From positions 1 through 36,532 of the forward strand of contig JBOGFC010000110.1 in NCBI GenBank assembly GCA_050742155.1: a DNA stretch of 36,532 nucleotides. The letters run 5' to 3'. Shown here in pieces: positions 1 to 7,020 of the stretch (positions within the stretch are counted from its first letter, which is position 1; every line of letters starts with the position of its first letter). This DNA comes from JBOGFC01 sp050742155. GTDB lineage: Bacteria; Actinomycetota; Acidimicrobiia; Spongiisociales; JALYHC01. Under the pieces are notes generated by a model. It had not been told where the DNA came from and searched no databases. It saw nothing but the letters and a program-made list of their open reading frames with translations. Both the position numbers and the translations under genes were made by a program.

Positions 1-408
1 CTCCTCGGGCGCCGGGCAGGTGTCGGGCACGGCTTCATCGGGGACCTGCGGGGGCACGCAAGGTACCGAATCGGCGCCCGGACCTTCTGGGTCCGCCGGC
101 TGCTGTTGGGTCTGCTCCGGCGGACTCTGGTCTGGGGTGGGCTGCTCGACGACCGTGGTGGTGGTGGTCGTGGAGGCGGGCACCGTGGTGGTGGTGGAGG
201 AGGCGGGGACCGTCCCCGGGTCTTCGATGGGGCACGATTCGATCGGCACCGCCTGCTCGGGAAGCTCCGCAGGCGTACAGGGAATGATCGGATGGGGAAG
301 CTCATGCCGAGGCCCGGTCGGGTGGGCGGCGGCCGCGATCCCGCCCGGCCAGACCGAGAGAAGCACGACCACCATCAGCCAGCGCACGAGCACCTGCCGG
401 CGGCTCAT
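1..408 (-). CDS. Secreted Cys-Pro/Thr-rich protein, 3' end outside window
   Basis: An open frame runs from an ATG at 408 to the window edge, so only the first 136 residues are visible. Residues 1-28 look like a Sec signal peptide: RR near the start, a hydrophobic core and an AAAA cleavage region. The mature part has no recognised domain. Two similar Cys-Pro segments (Cys44/Cys59 and Cys117/Cys131, each with a P-x-x-AVP core between the cysteines) flank a spacer with TTTT and TTTTTT runs, typical of cell-surface linkers in actinobacteria. The ATG overlaps the TGA of the upstream histidine kinase by one base (TGATG), and an AGGAGG Shine-Dalgarno site lies at 417-422, eight bases before the start, so the start is well supported and translation is probably coupled to the kinase. 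Function is unknown; an extracytoplasmic role is inferred. Confidence 0.75.
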   Translation of the reverse strand, partial: MSRRQVLVRWLMVVVLLSVWPGGIAAAAHPTGPRHELPHPIIPCTPAELPEQAVPIESCPIEDPGTVPASSTTTTVPASTTTTTTVVEQPTPDQSPPEQTQQQPADPEGPGADSVPCVPPQVPDEAVPDTCPAPEE

Positions 409-1838
409 CAGGTATGCCTCCTGCGGCTCAGCTCCATCTCGCCGAGCCTCCCCAGTGACTGGTCCGCCAAGAGATGGACGTGGCGCTTGGCAGGGGGGCC
501 TTCACCGACCGGGGCCGGGCCTTCCACCGAGGCCAAGGGCAACCGCACCACGAAGCGAGTCTCCTCAGCCCGGCGCTCGTAATTGAGCGTTCCCCCCATT
601 GCCTCCGTCAGGATCCTGGCGATCGAGAGGCCCAAGCCGATCCCCCCCGCAAAGAGGACTTCCTTTCCGCCATGGTTGAACCTCTCGAATAGCCGATCCT
701 CGAGGTGGGCGGGGGCACCGCGCCCGTTGTCGGCGACCGTGCAGACGAACCAGCCATCGTGCGCCTCGCCGTTCACCGTCACCTGGGGCCCGCCGTGGCG
801 GCGTGTGTTGGAGATGAGGTTGCGCAAGACCTGCCGCAGCCTCAACGGATCGGCGCGCACCGATACCGGCGGGCAAGCGACCCGCACCCTCGGGCCGCTG
901 CGGTTGAAGGGGGTGACGACCTCCTTCAGCGTCTCCCGAACGTCCACCTCCTCGATCTCGAAGCTCAGCACACCGGCGTCCGCCCGGCCGGCGGTCAGGA
1001 GATCGTCCACCATCCTGGAGAGCTCGGAGGACTCGCTGATGATGAGGTTGGTCAGGTCGAGAGCGGTGACCGGATCGTCGAAGCCTTGCTCCTCCAACAC
1101 GCGGGAAAACCCGACGATGCTGGTGAGCGGAGTGCGGAGCTCGTGAGAGACGTTGGCGATGAACTCGTCCTTGGCGCGGCTCAGGTCCCGCTCGGCTTCC
1201 AACAGCGTCTCCAGCTCGGCCTGCCGAACCCGCCGCCGCATCAGCTCCCAATAGGCCAGGGTGGCCGCCACCGGAAGGGCGAAGGCGACCACGAAGCGTG
1301 CCACCAGGGCCAGCCGGCCGGCCGAGCCGCGAGAGGCCTCGACCATGGCGGCCGCTTGGTCCCGGTGCAGGGCAACCTCCTCCACCAGAGCCTGGTAAGC
1401 CGGATCCAGGCTGGCTTGGGCGGCCTCACGGCCTGCCTCGAGCTCGTCGGTGCCCAGCAGGTCGAGGACCTCGGTCGCCGTCGCCAGGAACGTGCCGGTT
1501 CCCGGGTCGGGAGCCACCGCATCCAGCTCCTCGAGGCGGTCTTCCAGGCCTTCCAGCGCCCGGTAGGCCCCCTCCCGCGCATGGTCGGACGCCTCTGGGT
1601 CCGCTACTCCCAGCTCCTCGGCTTCGGCGAGCACCAGCGCCTCGCCCACCGCGGCGCGGGCCACGGCGGCCGCCCCCAGTACGGCTTCGGCCCGTTGCAG
1701 CACTCGGGCTTGGCCCACCAGGCGCTGGGTTGCTTCGGCCCCCGACAGCAGCATGGCGAAGGCGGCCAGGGCCAGGACGGCGACCGCTCCGCCGCTCCAC
1801 GCGGCGCTGCGGAACCGGGCTAGCCAAACCTCCCGCAA
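408..1838 (-). CDS. Membrane sensor histidine kinase
   Basis: A 476-residue sensor kinase. Transmembrane helices at about 16-33 and 176-197 bracket an Ala/Glu-rich, probably helical extracytoplasmic sensor region of about 140 residues with no recognised ligand domain. A short coiled linker leads to the HisKA dimerisation domain (FIANVSHELRTPL, phospho-acceptor His232) and a HATPase_c domain with N box (RNLISNTRRH, about 339-348), G1 box (DNGRGAP, about 370) and G2 box (GGIGLGLS, about 398). The start is a TTG at 1838 preceded by GGGAG; no ATG or GTG is available near the N-terminus. No response regulator gene is adjacent in the window, so the partner is unknown. It shares its transcript with the downstream secreted protein, overlapping it by one base. 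The 126-bp gap to the amidohydrolase gene probably holds its promoter. Confidence 0.92.
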   Translation of the reverse strand: MREVWLARFRSAAWSGGAVAVLALAAFAMLLSGAEATQRLVGQARVLQRAEAVLGAAAVARAAVGEALVLAEAEELGVADPEASDHAREGAYRALEGLEDRLEELDAVAPDPGTGTFLATATEVLDLLGTDELEAGREAAQASLDPAYQALVEEVALHRDQAAAMVEASRGSAGRLALVARFVVAFALPVAATLAYWELMRRRVRQAELETLLEAERDLSRAKDEFIANVSHELRTPLTSIVGFSRVLEEQGFDDPVTALDLTNLIISESSELSRMVDDLLTAGRADAGVLSFEIEEVDVRETLKEVVTPFNRSGPRVRVACPPVSVRADPLRLRQVLRNLISNTRRHGGPQVTVNGEAHDGWFVCTVADNGRGAPAHLEDRLFERFNHGGKEVLFAGGIGLGLSIARILTEAMGGTLNYERRAEETRFVVRLPLASVEGPAPVGEGPPAKRHVHLLADQSLGRLGEMELSRRRHT

Positions 1839-1899
1839 TGCAACTCCCAGACTGTCGGTTCCCGAATGGATTCGACATCAGAGGGCAAAGCCACAGCAC

Positions 1900-1912
1900 C
1901 AAATCGGATTTG
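1900..1912. promoter_or_regulatory. Short AT-rich inverted repeat upstream of kinase gene
   Basis: CAAATC-G-GATTTG is a perfect 6-bp inverted repeat in the 126-bp gap upstream of the histidine kinase. It stands out as AT-rich in very GC-rich DNA. It could be an operator, but nothing links it to a particular regulator. Confidence 0.25.
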
Positions 1913-1964
1913 TCCAAAGGGGCTAGATAGACGGATTGAGCAGGACTTTCGGGCTCTCGAACCC

Positions 1965-3167
1965 TCAGACGACCTGGCGGCCGTCCATGTAGACGGCCGT
2001 CACCCGCTCACCGAGCGTCTTGAAGTCGAAGGGGTCCCCCTCCACCACCACCAGGTCGGCCCGCTTGCCGACCTCGATGGTGCCCAACTCACCGTTGAGA
2101 CCCATCAGCTCGGCGGCGCTGGAGGTGGTGGCCACCAGGGCCTGGCCGGGAGTCATCCCGCCTTCCACCATCAGCTCCAGCTCCAGCAGGTTCTCACCAT
2201 GCGGGGTGACCCCGCTGTCGGTGCCCATGGCGACCTTGACGCCCGCCTCGACCGCCCGGCGGAAGGACTCCCGGTGCACATCGACCACTTCGGCCGCCTT
2301 CTGCTTGGCCACCTCGGGGATGGAGGCTCCCTGCTCGGCCGCCCGCAGCACGCCGGTGGGCGCCACCAGGGTGGGGACCAGGAAGGCGCGGTGCTCCTTC
2401 ATCAGCTCGATCGCCTCATCATCCAGATACACCCCGTGGTCGATGGAGCGGATACCGGCCCGCACCGCGTTCTTGATCCCCTGGGTGGCCTGGGCATGGG
2501 CCATCACCCAGATGCCGGCCGCCCGGGCCTCGGCCACCAGCATCTCCAGCTCCTCCATCGAGAAATGGGGATGGGTGGGCTTGTCCCGCGGAGAGAGCAC
2601 CCCTCCCGAGGTGGCCACCTTGATGACGTCGGCTCCGTAGCGCACCAGCTCGCGGACCTTGCGACGCATCTCCTCGGGTCCGTCCACCATCGTGTCCGGC
2701 CGGCCCGGGTGGACCGGGAAGAGCCGAACCCAGGAACCAGAGGGCATCCAGCCGTCACCGTGGCCACCGGTCTGGCTGATCATGCCGACCGAGATCTGCA
2801 TGCGGGGGCCGGGAATCAGCCCGCGCTCCACCGCCGTCTTCACGCCCAGATCGGCCCCCCCGGCGTCCCGAATGGTGGTTATGCCGATTGCCAGGGTGGC
2901 GGCCAGGTTGTGGCCGGCCTCGAAGAAGGCGTAGGAGAAGGGGGTCTGCACCAGCTTCCAGAAGTCGATGTGGCTCACCATCACGTGGGTGTGGCAGTCG
3001 AAGAGCCCCGGCAAGATCGTCCTGCCGGTGAGATCGACCTCCTCGTCCCCCTCCAGACCGGGCCCCACCTCCAGGATGCGGCCCTCTTCGACCAGGACGT
3101 CCCCTTCGGCCAGGGCAGCCCCGGTCCCGTCGAAGATCTGCGCTCCGGAGAAGACGGTCCGGGTCAC
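1965..3167 (-). CDS. Metal-dependent amidohydrolase (imidazolonepropionase/prolidase-like)
   Basis: A 400-residue member of the amidohydrolase superfamily (PF01979), in the cytosolic imidazolonepropionase-like/Xaa-Pro dipeptidase branch. The N-terminal beta-sandwich strand is followed by the metal-binding HxH (DCHTHV, His59 and His61), a lysine in ADVIKVATSGG that may be the carboxylated metal bridge, histidines in VMAHAQ and SIDHGVYL, and the catalytic Asp in MGTDSG near residue 320. No signal peptide is seen. The substrate cannot be read from sequence; cyclic amides, N-acyl amino acids or proline dipeptides are typical. The start is a GTG overlapping the stop of the upstream TetR gene by four bases (GTGA), so the two are translationally coupled and TetR is the likely local regulator. 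Confidence 0.9.
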   Translation of the reverse strand: MTRTVFSGAQIFDGTGAALAEGDVLVEEGRILEVGPGLEGDEEVDLTGRTILPGLFDCHTHVMVSHIDFWKLVQTPFSYAFFEAGHNLAATLAIGITTIRDAGGADLGVKTAVERGLIPGPRMQISVGMISQTGGHGDGWMPSGSWVRLFPVHPGRPDTMVDGPEEMRRKVRELVRYGADVIKVATSGGVLSPRDKPTHPHFSMEELEMLVAEARAAGIWVMAHAQATQGIKNAVRAGIRSIDHGVYLDDEAIELMKEHRAFLVPTLVAPTGVLRAAEQGASIPEVAKQKAAEVVDVHRESFRRAVEAGVKVAMGTDSGVTPHGENLLELELMVEGGMTPGQALVATTSSAAELMGLNGELGTIEVGKRADLVVVEGDPFDFKTLGERVTAVYMDGRQVV

Positions 3168-3781
3168 GCCCGCAGGCCGCGCCGGAGGAAGTCGACCAGG
3201 GCGTCCGCCACCTCGTGGAGGTGCTGCTTGGGATCGGGGGCGGCGAGCAGGGCCCGGGCCGAGGACATGATGAGGTCGTAGATGTAGCGGTGGGCGAGCC
3301 CGAGCGGGAGGGCGCGGAACTCGCCCGTCGCCACGCCGGCCTCGTAGACGTCGACCAGCTCCCCGGCCAACCGGGAGTGTGCCTTCATCACCCGGGCCTG
3401 GGCCTGGGCGGAGAGACGGGGCACCTCCCGCATCAGGATGGTCCCCAGGTTGGTGTCGGTGGCCACGAACTCCATCATCCGCACCGACAGCTCCCCCAGC
3501 CGCTCGCGGTTGGTGAGCCCACCGGGAACACCGGCCACCAGCTCCCCGATCACATGAGGAAGAGATTCCTCGACCAGCACCACCAACAGGTCTTCCTTGT
3601 CGGTGAAGTACTGGTAGAGGGTGGTACGGCCCACCCCGATCGCCTCGGCGACATCGCCCAGGGAGGTGGCGTGGTACCCGTTCTCGAGGAAGAGGCGTGC
3701 CGCGGCCTCAAGAGCGGAGTGGTGCACCAGCTCCTTGTGCTCTTCGATGCTCGATGCCTTGATGCGCGGCACGCCCGGCAT
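3164..3781 (-). CDS. TetR-family transcriptional regulator
   Basis: A 205-residue TetR/AcrR repressor. The N-terminal helix-turn-helix is clear at about residues 20-65 (AARLFLENGYHATSLGDVAEAIGVGRTTLYQYF followed by DKEDLL, shown in two pieces: recognition helix IGVGRTTLYQYF). The rest is an all-helical ligand-binding and dimerisation domain whose ligand cannot be predicted. ATG at 3781 is the first plausible start; it has only AGG immediately before it, so initiation may be leaderless. The gene overlaps the amidohydrolase start by four bases and is divergent from purA. A perfect 19-bp palindrome 33 bp upstream is a good candidate for its operator. Inference: it controls the amidohydrolase operon and perhaps touches purA expression. 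Confidence 0.92.
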   Translation of the reverse strand: MPGVPRIKASSIEEHKELVHHSALEAAARLFLENGYHATSLGDVAEAIGVGRTTLYQYFTDKEDLLVVLVEESLPHVIGELVAGVPGGLTNRERLGELSVRMMEFVATDTNLGTILMREVPRLSAQAQARVMKAHSRLAGELVDVYEAGVATGEFRALPLGLAHRYIYDLIMSSARALLAAPDPKQHLHEVADALVDFLRRGLRA

Positions 3782-3813
3782 CCTAATGGTGAGGCGTCAT
3801 TCTCAGGGCAGTA

Positions 3814-3832
3814 GCCCACCGATTCGGTGGGC
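3814..3832. promoter_or_regulatory. Perfect 19-bp palindrome, candidate TetR operator
   Basis: GCCCACCGA-T-TCGGTGGGC has 9-bp perfect arms and a one-base centre. It lies in the 112-bp divergent gap between the TetR gene (start 3781, minus) and purA (start 3894, plus). Length, symmetry and position match TetR-family operators, which are commonly 15-20 bp palindromes beside the regulator gene. An RNA hairpin role is the alternative. Confidence 0.5.
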
Positions 3833-3893
3833 ACGAACCCAGGGTTGACGCCTCCGGCCCATTACCATCTCACTGGAGCTGAAGGAGGCCAGT

Positions 3894-5168
3894 GTGCCGG
3901 CCACGGTGATCGTGGGGACCCAGTGGGGGGACGAGGGCAAGGGCAAGGTCACCGACCTCCTCGCCCGGCAGGCCGACCTGGTGGTCCGGTTCCAGGGAGG
4001 CAACAACGCCGGCCACACCGTGGTGGTGGGGGAGGAGCGCTTCGCTCTGACGCTGGTGCCGAGCGGGGTGCTCTATCCCAACGTCACCCCGGTCATCGCC
4101 TCCGGCTGCGTGGTGGACCCCAAGGTGCTCATCGAGGAGATGGACGCCCTGGAGGTCCGGGGCGTGGACACCTCCCGCCTGCGCCTCTCCTCCAACGCCC
4201 ACCTCATCATGCCCTATCATCGCAAGCTCGACGCGCTGATCGAGCGCTTCCTGGGCCGTCAGCAGATCGGCACCACCAAGCGGGGTATCGGCCCGGCGTA
4301 CACCGACAAGTTCGCCCGCACCGGCATCCGGGTACAGGACTTGTTCGACCCCAAGATCTTCCGCCAGAAGCTGGAGGCGGCGCTCCGGGACAAGAACAAG
4401 CTGCTCACCAAGCTCTACAACCAGCTCCCCATGGAGGCCGAGCAGATCGCCGCCGAGTACCTGCGCTACGCCGACCGCCTCCACGACCACGTGGCCGACA
4501 CCTCGCTGCTCGTCTGGGAAAGCCTCCAAGCGGGCCGGCTGGTGATCTTCGAGGGGGCGCAGGGGACGCTGCTCGACATCGATCACGGGACCTATCCCTT
4601 CGTCACTTCCTCCAACCCCACCGCCGGGGGAGCGGTGACCGGCACCGGGATCGGGCCGCGGGATATCGACCGGGTGATCGGGGTCACCAAGGCTTACATC
4701 TCCCGGGTGGGGACGGGGCCCTTCCCCACCGAGCTCCAGGACGAGATCGGCGAGCAGATGGTCCAGTTGGGCGGCGAGTTTGGAACCGTCACCGGCCGGC
4801 GGCGCCGTTGCGGGTGGCTGGACATCGTGCCGCTCCGCTATGCGGCCCGGATCAACAGCCTGTCGGAGATCGCCCTCACCAAGCTGGACGTGCTCTCCCA
4901 CTTCCCTTCCCTCAAGATCTGCGTGGCCTATGACTCGCTCGGCGAGCGATACGAGGAGTTCCCCCGCCAGCAGCGGGTTCTCTACAACTGCGTGCCGGTC
5001 TACGAGGAGTTGCCCGGCTGGGAAACGGATATCACCGAGGTGCGCCGCTTTACCGACCTCCCCAAGGAGGCCCAGCGCTACGTCGAGGTCGTGGAGGAGT
5101 TGTCGGGAGTGCCGGTCGGCATGGTCTCGGTCGGGGCCGAGCGGAACGCCACCCTGGTTCGGGAGTGA
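3894..5168 (+). CDS. purA: Adenylosuccinate synthetase
   Basis: A 424-residue, full-length enzyme that condenses IMP and aspartate with GTP to give adenylosuccinate, the first step from IMP to AMP. Diagnostic motifs are all present: the P-loop GTQWGDEGKGKVTD at about residues 6-19 with the catalytic Asp, GGNNAGHT with the catalytic His, GTTKRGIGPAY, the IMP-binding GAQGTLLDIDHGTYP, and GVTKAYISRVGTGPFPTEL; GRRRRCGWLD near residue 300 belongs to the aspartate/GTP region. The GTG start at 3894 has an excellent AAGGAGG site five bases upstream (3882-3888). A TACCAT hexamer at 3863-3868 may be the -10. Its TGA overlaps the purD start by four bases (GTGA), so it heads the purine operon. Confidence 0.98.
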   Translation: MPATVIVGTQWGDEGKGKVTDLLARQADLVVRFQGGNNAGHTVVVGEERFALTLVPSGVLYPNVTPVIASGCVVDPKVLIEEMDALEVRGVDTSRLRLSSNAHLIMPYHRKLDALIERFLGRQQIGTTKRGIGPAYTDKFARTGIRVQDLFDPKIFRQKLEAALRDKNKLLTKLYNQLPMEAEQIAAEYLRYADRLHDHVADTSLLVWESLQAGRLVIFEGAQGTLLDIDHGTYPFVTSSNPTAGGAVTGTGIGPRDIDRVIGVTKAYISRVGTGPFPTELQDEIGEQMVQLGGEFGTVTGRRRRCGWLDIVPLRYAARINSLSEIALTKLDVLSHFPSLKICVAYDSLGERYEEFPRQQRVLYNCVPVYEELPGWETDITEVRRFTDLPKEAQRYVEVVEELSGVPVGMVSVGAERNATLVRE

Positions 5169-6505
5169 AGATCCTGGTCCTCGGCGGCGGAGGGCGAGAG
5201 CACGCCTTGGCCTGGAAGCTGGCCCTGAGCCCCTCCGTGCGCACCATCACCTCGGCCCCCGGCAACCCGGGCATGGCGGAGCTGGGTGAGGTGGTGCCGG
5301 ACCTCGAGATCACTGATCCGGAGGCGGTCCGCACTTACGCCAAGGACATGGACCTGGTGGTGGTGGGGCCCGAGGCCCCGCTGGCGGCCGGGGTGGTGAA
5401 CGCGCTGGCCGAGGCCGGCATACCGGCCTTCGGGCCCACCAAAGCGGCTGCCCGGCTGGAGTCGTCCAAGTCCTATGCCAAGCAGGTGATGGCCCGGGCC
5501 GGAGTCCCCACCCCCGCGGCGTCGAGTTTCGATGACGGCGGGGCGGCCAAGGCCCATCTCCGTCAAACAGCGGGCCCTTACGTGGTGAAGGCGGATGGGC
5601 TGGCGGCCGGGAAGGGCGTGCTGGTCACCGACGACCAGGCCGAGGCAGGGCGGTGGGTCGATCACTGCTTCCGCGGAGGCTTCGGAGACGCCGGCCGGCG
5701 AGTGGTCATCGAGGAGTACCTGCACGGCCCGGAGCTGTCGGTGCTGGCGCTGTGCGACGGTGAGGGGGTCGTTCCCCTCCCCCCGGCCCGTGACTACAAG
5801 CCCCTGGCCGACGGCGACACCGGCCCCAACACGGGCGGGATGGGCTGCTACTCGCCGGTTCCGGAGCTTCCCCCGGGCTTGGCCGACTGGGTAGTCGAGC
5901 GGATCATGCGGCCGGTCATCCGCGAGCTGGCGGCCCAGGCCGTCACCTACTGGGGAGTCCTCTACGCGGGGTTGGTGCTCACCGGGAAAGGCATCAAGGT
6001 GCTGGAGTTCAACTGCCGCTTCGGCGACCCCGAGGCGCAGGTGATCCTTCCCCGGCTGGAAGGCGACCTGGCCGAGCTGCTCGTCGCCTGCGTGGAGGGG
6101 GACCTGGCCCGGCATCCTCCCCGCTGGTCGCCAGAGGCGGCGGTGGACGTCGTACTGGCCGCCGAGGGCTACCCGGGGCCACCCCGCACCGGCGACCCGA
6201 TCGGAGGGCTGGTCGAGGCAGCAGCCATCCCGGGGGTGCTGGTCTTCCACGCCGGCACCGCCCCGGGCCCGGTCACCAGCGGAGGCAGAGTGATCAACGC
6301 GGTGGGCACGGGACCGGACCTGGCTACGGCTCGCCGACGAGCCTACCGAGCCGCCGAGGTCATCGAGTTCCCCGGCAAGCACTACCGCACCGACATCGCC
6401 CGACCCAGCCTCCCCCTCCCCTTCCCTCCCCCCCGGGGGGAGGGTGAGGGAGACCGGGGGGAGGGTGAGGGAGGGGGGAGGGTCGGGGAGGGGGGACTCA
6501 CATGA
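5165..6505 (+). CDS. purD: Phosphoribosylamine-glycine ligase (GAR synthetase) with repeat-derived tail
   Basis: PurD joins glycine to phosphoribosylamine using ATP, the second step of IMP synthesis. ATP-grasp features are clear: GGGGREHALAWKL at the N-terminus, VVVGPEAPL, FGPTKAAARLESSKSYAK, PYVVKADGLAAGKGV, NTGGMGCYSPV near residue 225, and the metal-binding LEFNCRFGDPEAQ near 280. The GTG start overlaps the purA stop. The normal family end (HYRTDIA) falls at about residue 412, but the frame continues to 446 through a Pro-rich then Gly/Glu-rich low-complexity tail encoded by a C-rich/G-rich repeat at 6401-6495. That tail is unlikely to be part of the enzyme fold. The stop overlaps the purE start (ATGA). 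Confidence 0.97.
   Translation: MKILVLGGGGREHALAWKLALSPSVRTITSAPGNPGMAELGEVVPDLEITDPEAVRTYAKDMDLVVVGPEAPLAAGVVNALAEAGIPAFGPTKAAARLESSKSYAKQVMARAGVPTPAASSFDDGGAAKAHLRQTAGPYVVKADGLAAGKGVLVTDDQAEAGRWVDHCFRGGFGDAGRRVVIEEYLHGPELSVLALCDGEGVVPLPPARDYKPLADGDTGPNTGGMGCYSPVPELPPGLADWVVERIMRPVIRELAAQAVTYWGVLYAGLVLTGKGIKVLEFNCRFGDPEAQVILPRLEGDLAELLVACVEGDLARHPPRWSPEAAVDVVLAAEGYPGPPRTGDPIGGLVEAAAIPGVLVFHAGTAPGPVTSGGRVINAVGTGPDLATARRRAYRAAEVIEFPGKHYRTDIARPSLPLPFPPPRGEGEGDRGEGEGGGRVGEGGLT
6409..6495. repeat. C-rich/G-rich inverted and tandem repeat, G-quadruplex candidate
   Basis: A C-rich stretch (about 6409-6434) is followed by an almost uninterrupted series of G-runs (6435-6495). The 16-17-nt unit GGGGGGAGGGTGAGGGA occurs twice, at 6435-6451 and about 6456-6472, followed by a partial third copy. 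The C half can pair with the G half, and the plus strand (and mRNA) alone has many more than four G-tracts of three or more, the usual requirement for a G-quadruplex. It encodes the PurD C-terminal tail and ends seven bases before the purE ATG, so it also supplies the purE ribosome-binding region. Confidence 0.7.
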
Positions 6506-7020
6506 AGGTGGCAGTGGTGATGGGGTCCGAGAAGGACCTCCCCAAGATGCAAGGGGCGGTGGAGGTCTTGGACCGCTTCGAGGTAGACCACGAGGTCCTG
6601 GTCCTCTCCGCCCACAAGGACCCGGACACCACGTTGGCCTTCGCCGAGTCGGCCCGGGAGGAGGGGTTCTCGGTCCTCATCGCCGGGGCGGGCAAGGCCG
6701 CCCACCTGGCCGGCCTGCTGGCCGCCAAGACCACCCTGCCGGTGATTGGGGTACCGGTGGGGGCCGGGCCGCTGGCCGGCTGGGACTCGCTGCTCTCCAC
6801 GGTCCAGATGCCCACTGGGGTCCCGGTCGCCACCGTGGGCGTGGACGCCTCTGCCAACGCCGCACTGCTGGCGGTGGCCATCCTGGCCCTCCACGACGAG
6901 AGGCTGGCCAAGATGCTGGACGAGTACCGGCGGGAGCTATCCACCCGTTCTGGCGTGAGAAATGACCCGCCGGCGGTCCGGAACTCACGCAAGAACGGGG
7001 GGGAGGGGGTGATCGGATGA
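6502..7020 (+). CDS. purE: N5-CAIR mutase / AIR carboxylase family protein PurE, with extended tail
   Basis: PurE family (PF00731), making 4-carboxy-aminoimidazole ribonucleotide. The fold motifs are VVMGSEKDLPKM near the N-terminus, LSAHKDPD at about 35-42, IAGAGKAAHLAGLLAAK, LPVIGVPV, DSLLSTVQMPTGVPVATV and NAALLAVAILAL. Class I enzymes normally have SAHRTP and GAGGAAHLPG; here they read SAHKDP and GAGKAAHLAG, and no purK is found nearby, so whether the substrate is N5-CAIR or AIR plus CO2 is open. The enzyme part ends near residue 148; the remaining ~24 residues are encoded by a palindromic element (6944-6999) and its G-rich flank. ATGA overlaps occur at both ends (purD and purB). Length is 172 residues, against about 160-170 for many bacterial PurE. 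Confidence 0.93.
   Translation: MKVAVVMGSEKDLPKMQGAVEVLDRFEVDHEVLVLSAHKDPDTTLAFAESAREEGFSVLIAGAGKAAHLAGLLAAKTTLPVIGVPVGAGPLAGWDSLLSTVQMPTGVPVATVGVDASANAALLAVAILALHDERLAKMLDEYRRELSTRSGVRNDPPAVRNSRKNGGEGVIG
6944..6999. repeat. Palindromic element copy 1, inside the purE 3' end
   Basis: Arms of 16 bp (6944-6959 and 6984-6999) are complementary at 15 of 16 positions: CCCGTTCTGGCGTGAG and CTCACGCAAGAACGGG. The 24-bp centre contains the self-complementary CCGCCGGCGG. The reverse complement of the centre matches the centre of the purS copy (9987-10010) at 21 of 24 positions, and CTTGCGTGAG/CTCACGCAAG ends are shared, so both are copies of one dispersed element in opposite orientation. It is read in frame and gives PurE its C-terminal tail. 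Confidence 0.8.

Noticed and set aside
150..205. GGT/ACC triplet repeat as a microsatellite of interest
   Set aside because: It encodes the Thr runs in the secreted protein, a common linker in this group, so it needs no other explanation.
705..1823. Long plus-strand open frame opposite the histidine kinase
   Set aside because: High GC leaves few stop codons. The kinase frame has clear domains, while this frame is rich in Gly/His/Gln with no family motif.
3870..4901. Long minus-strand open frame opposite purA
   Set aside because: It mirrors the whole of purA, which has every expected motif; no domain is seen in the reverse frame.
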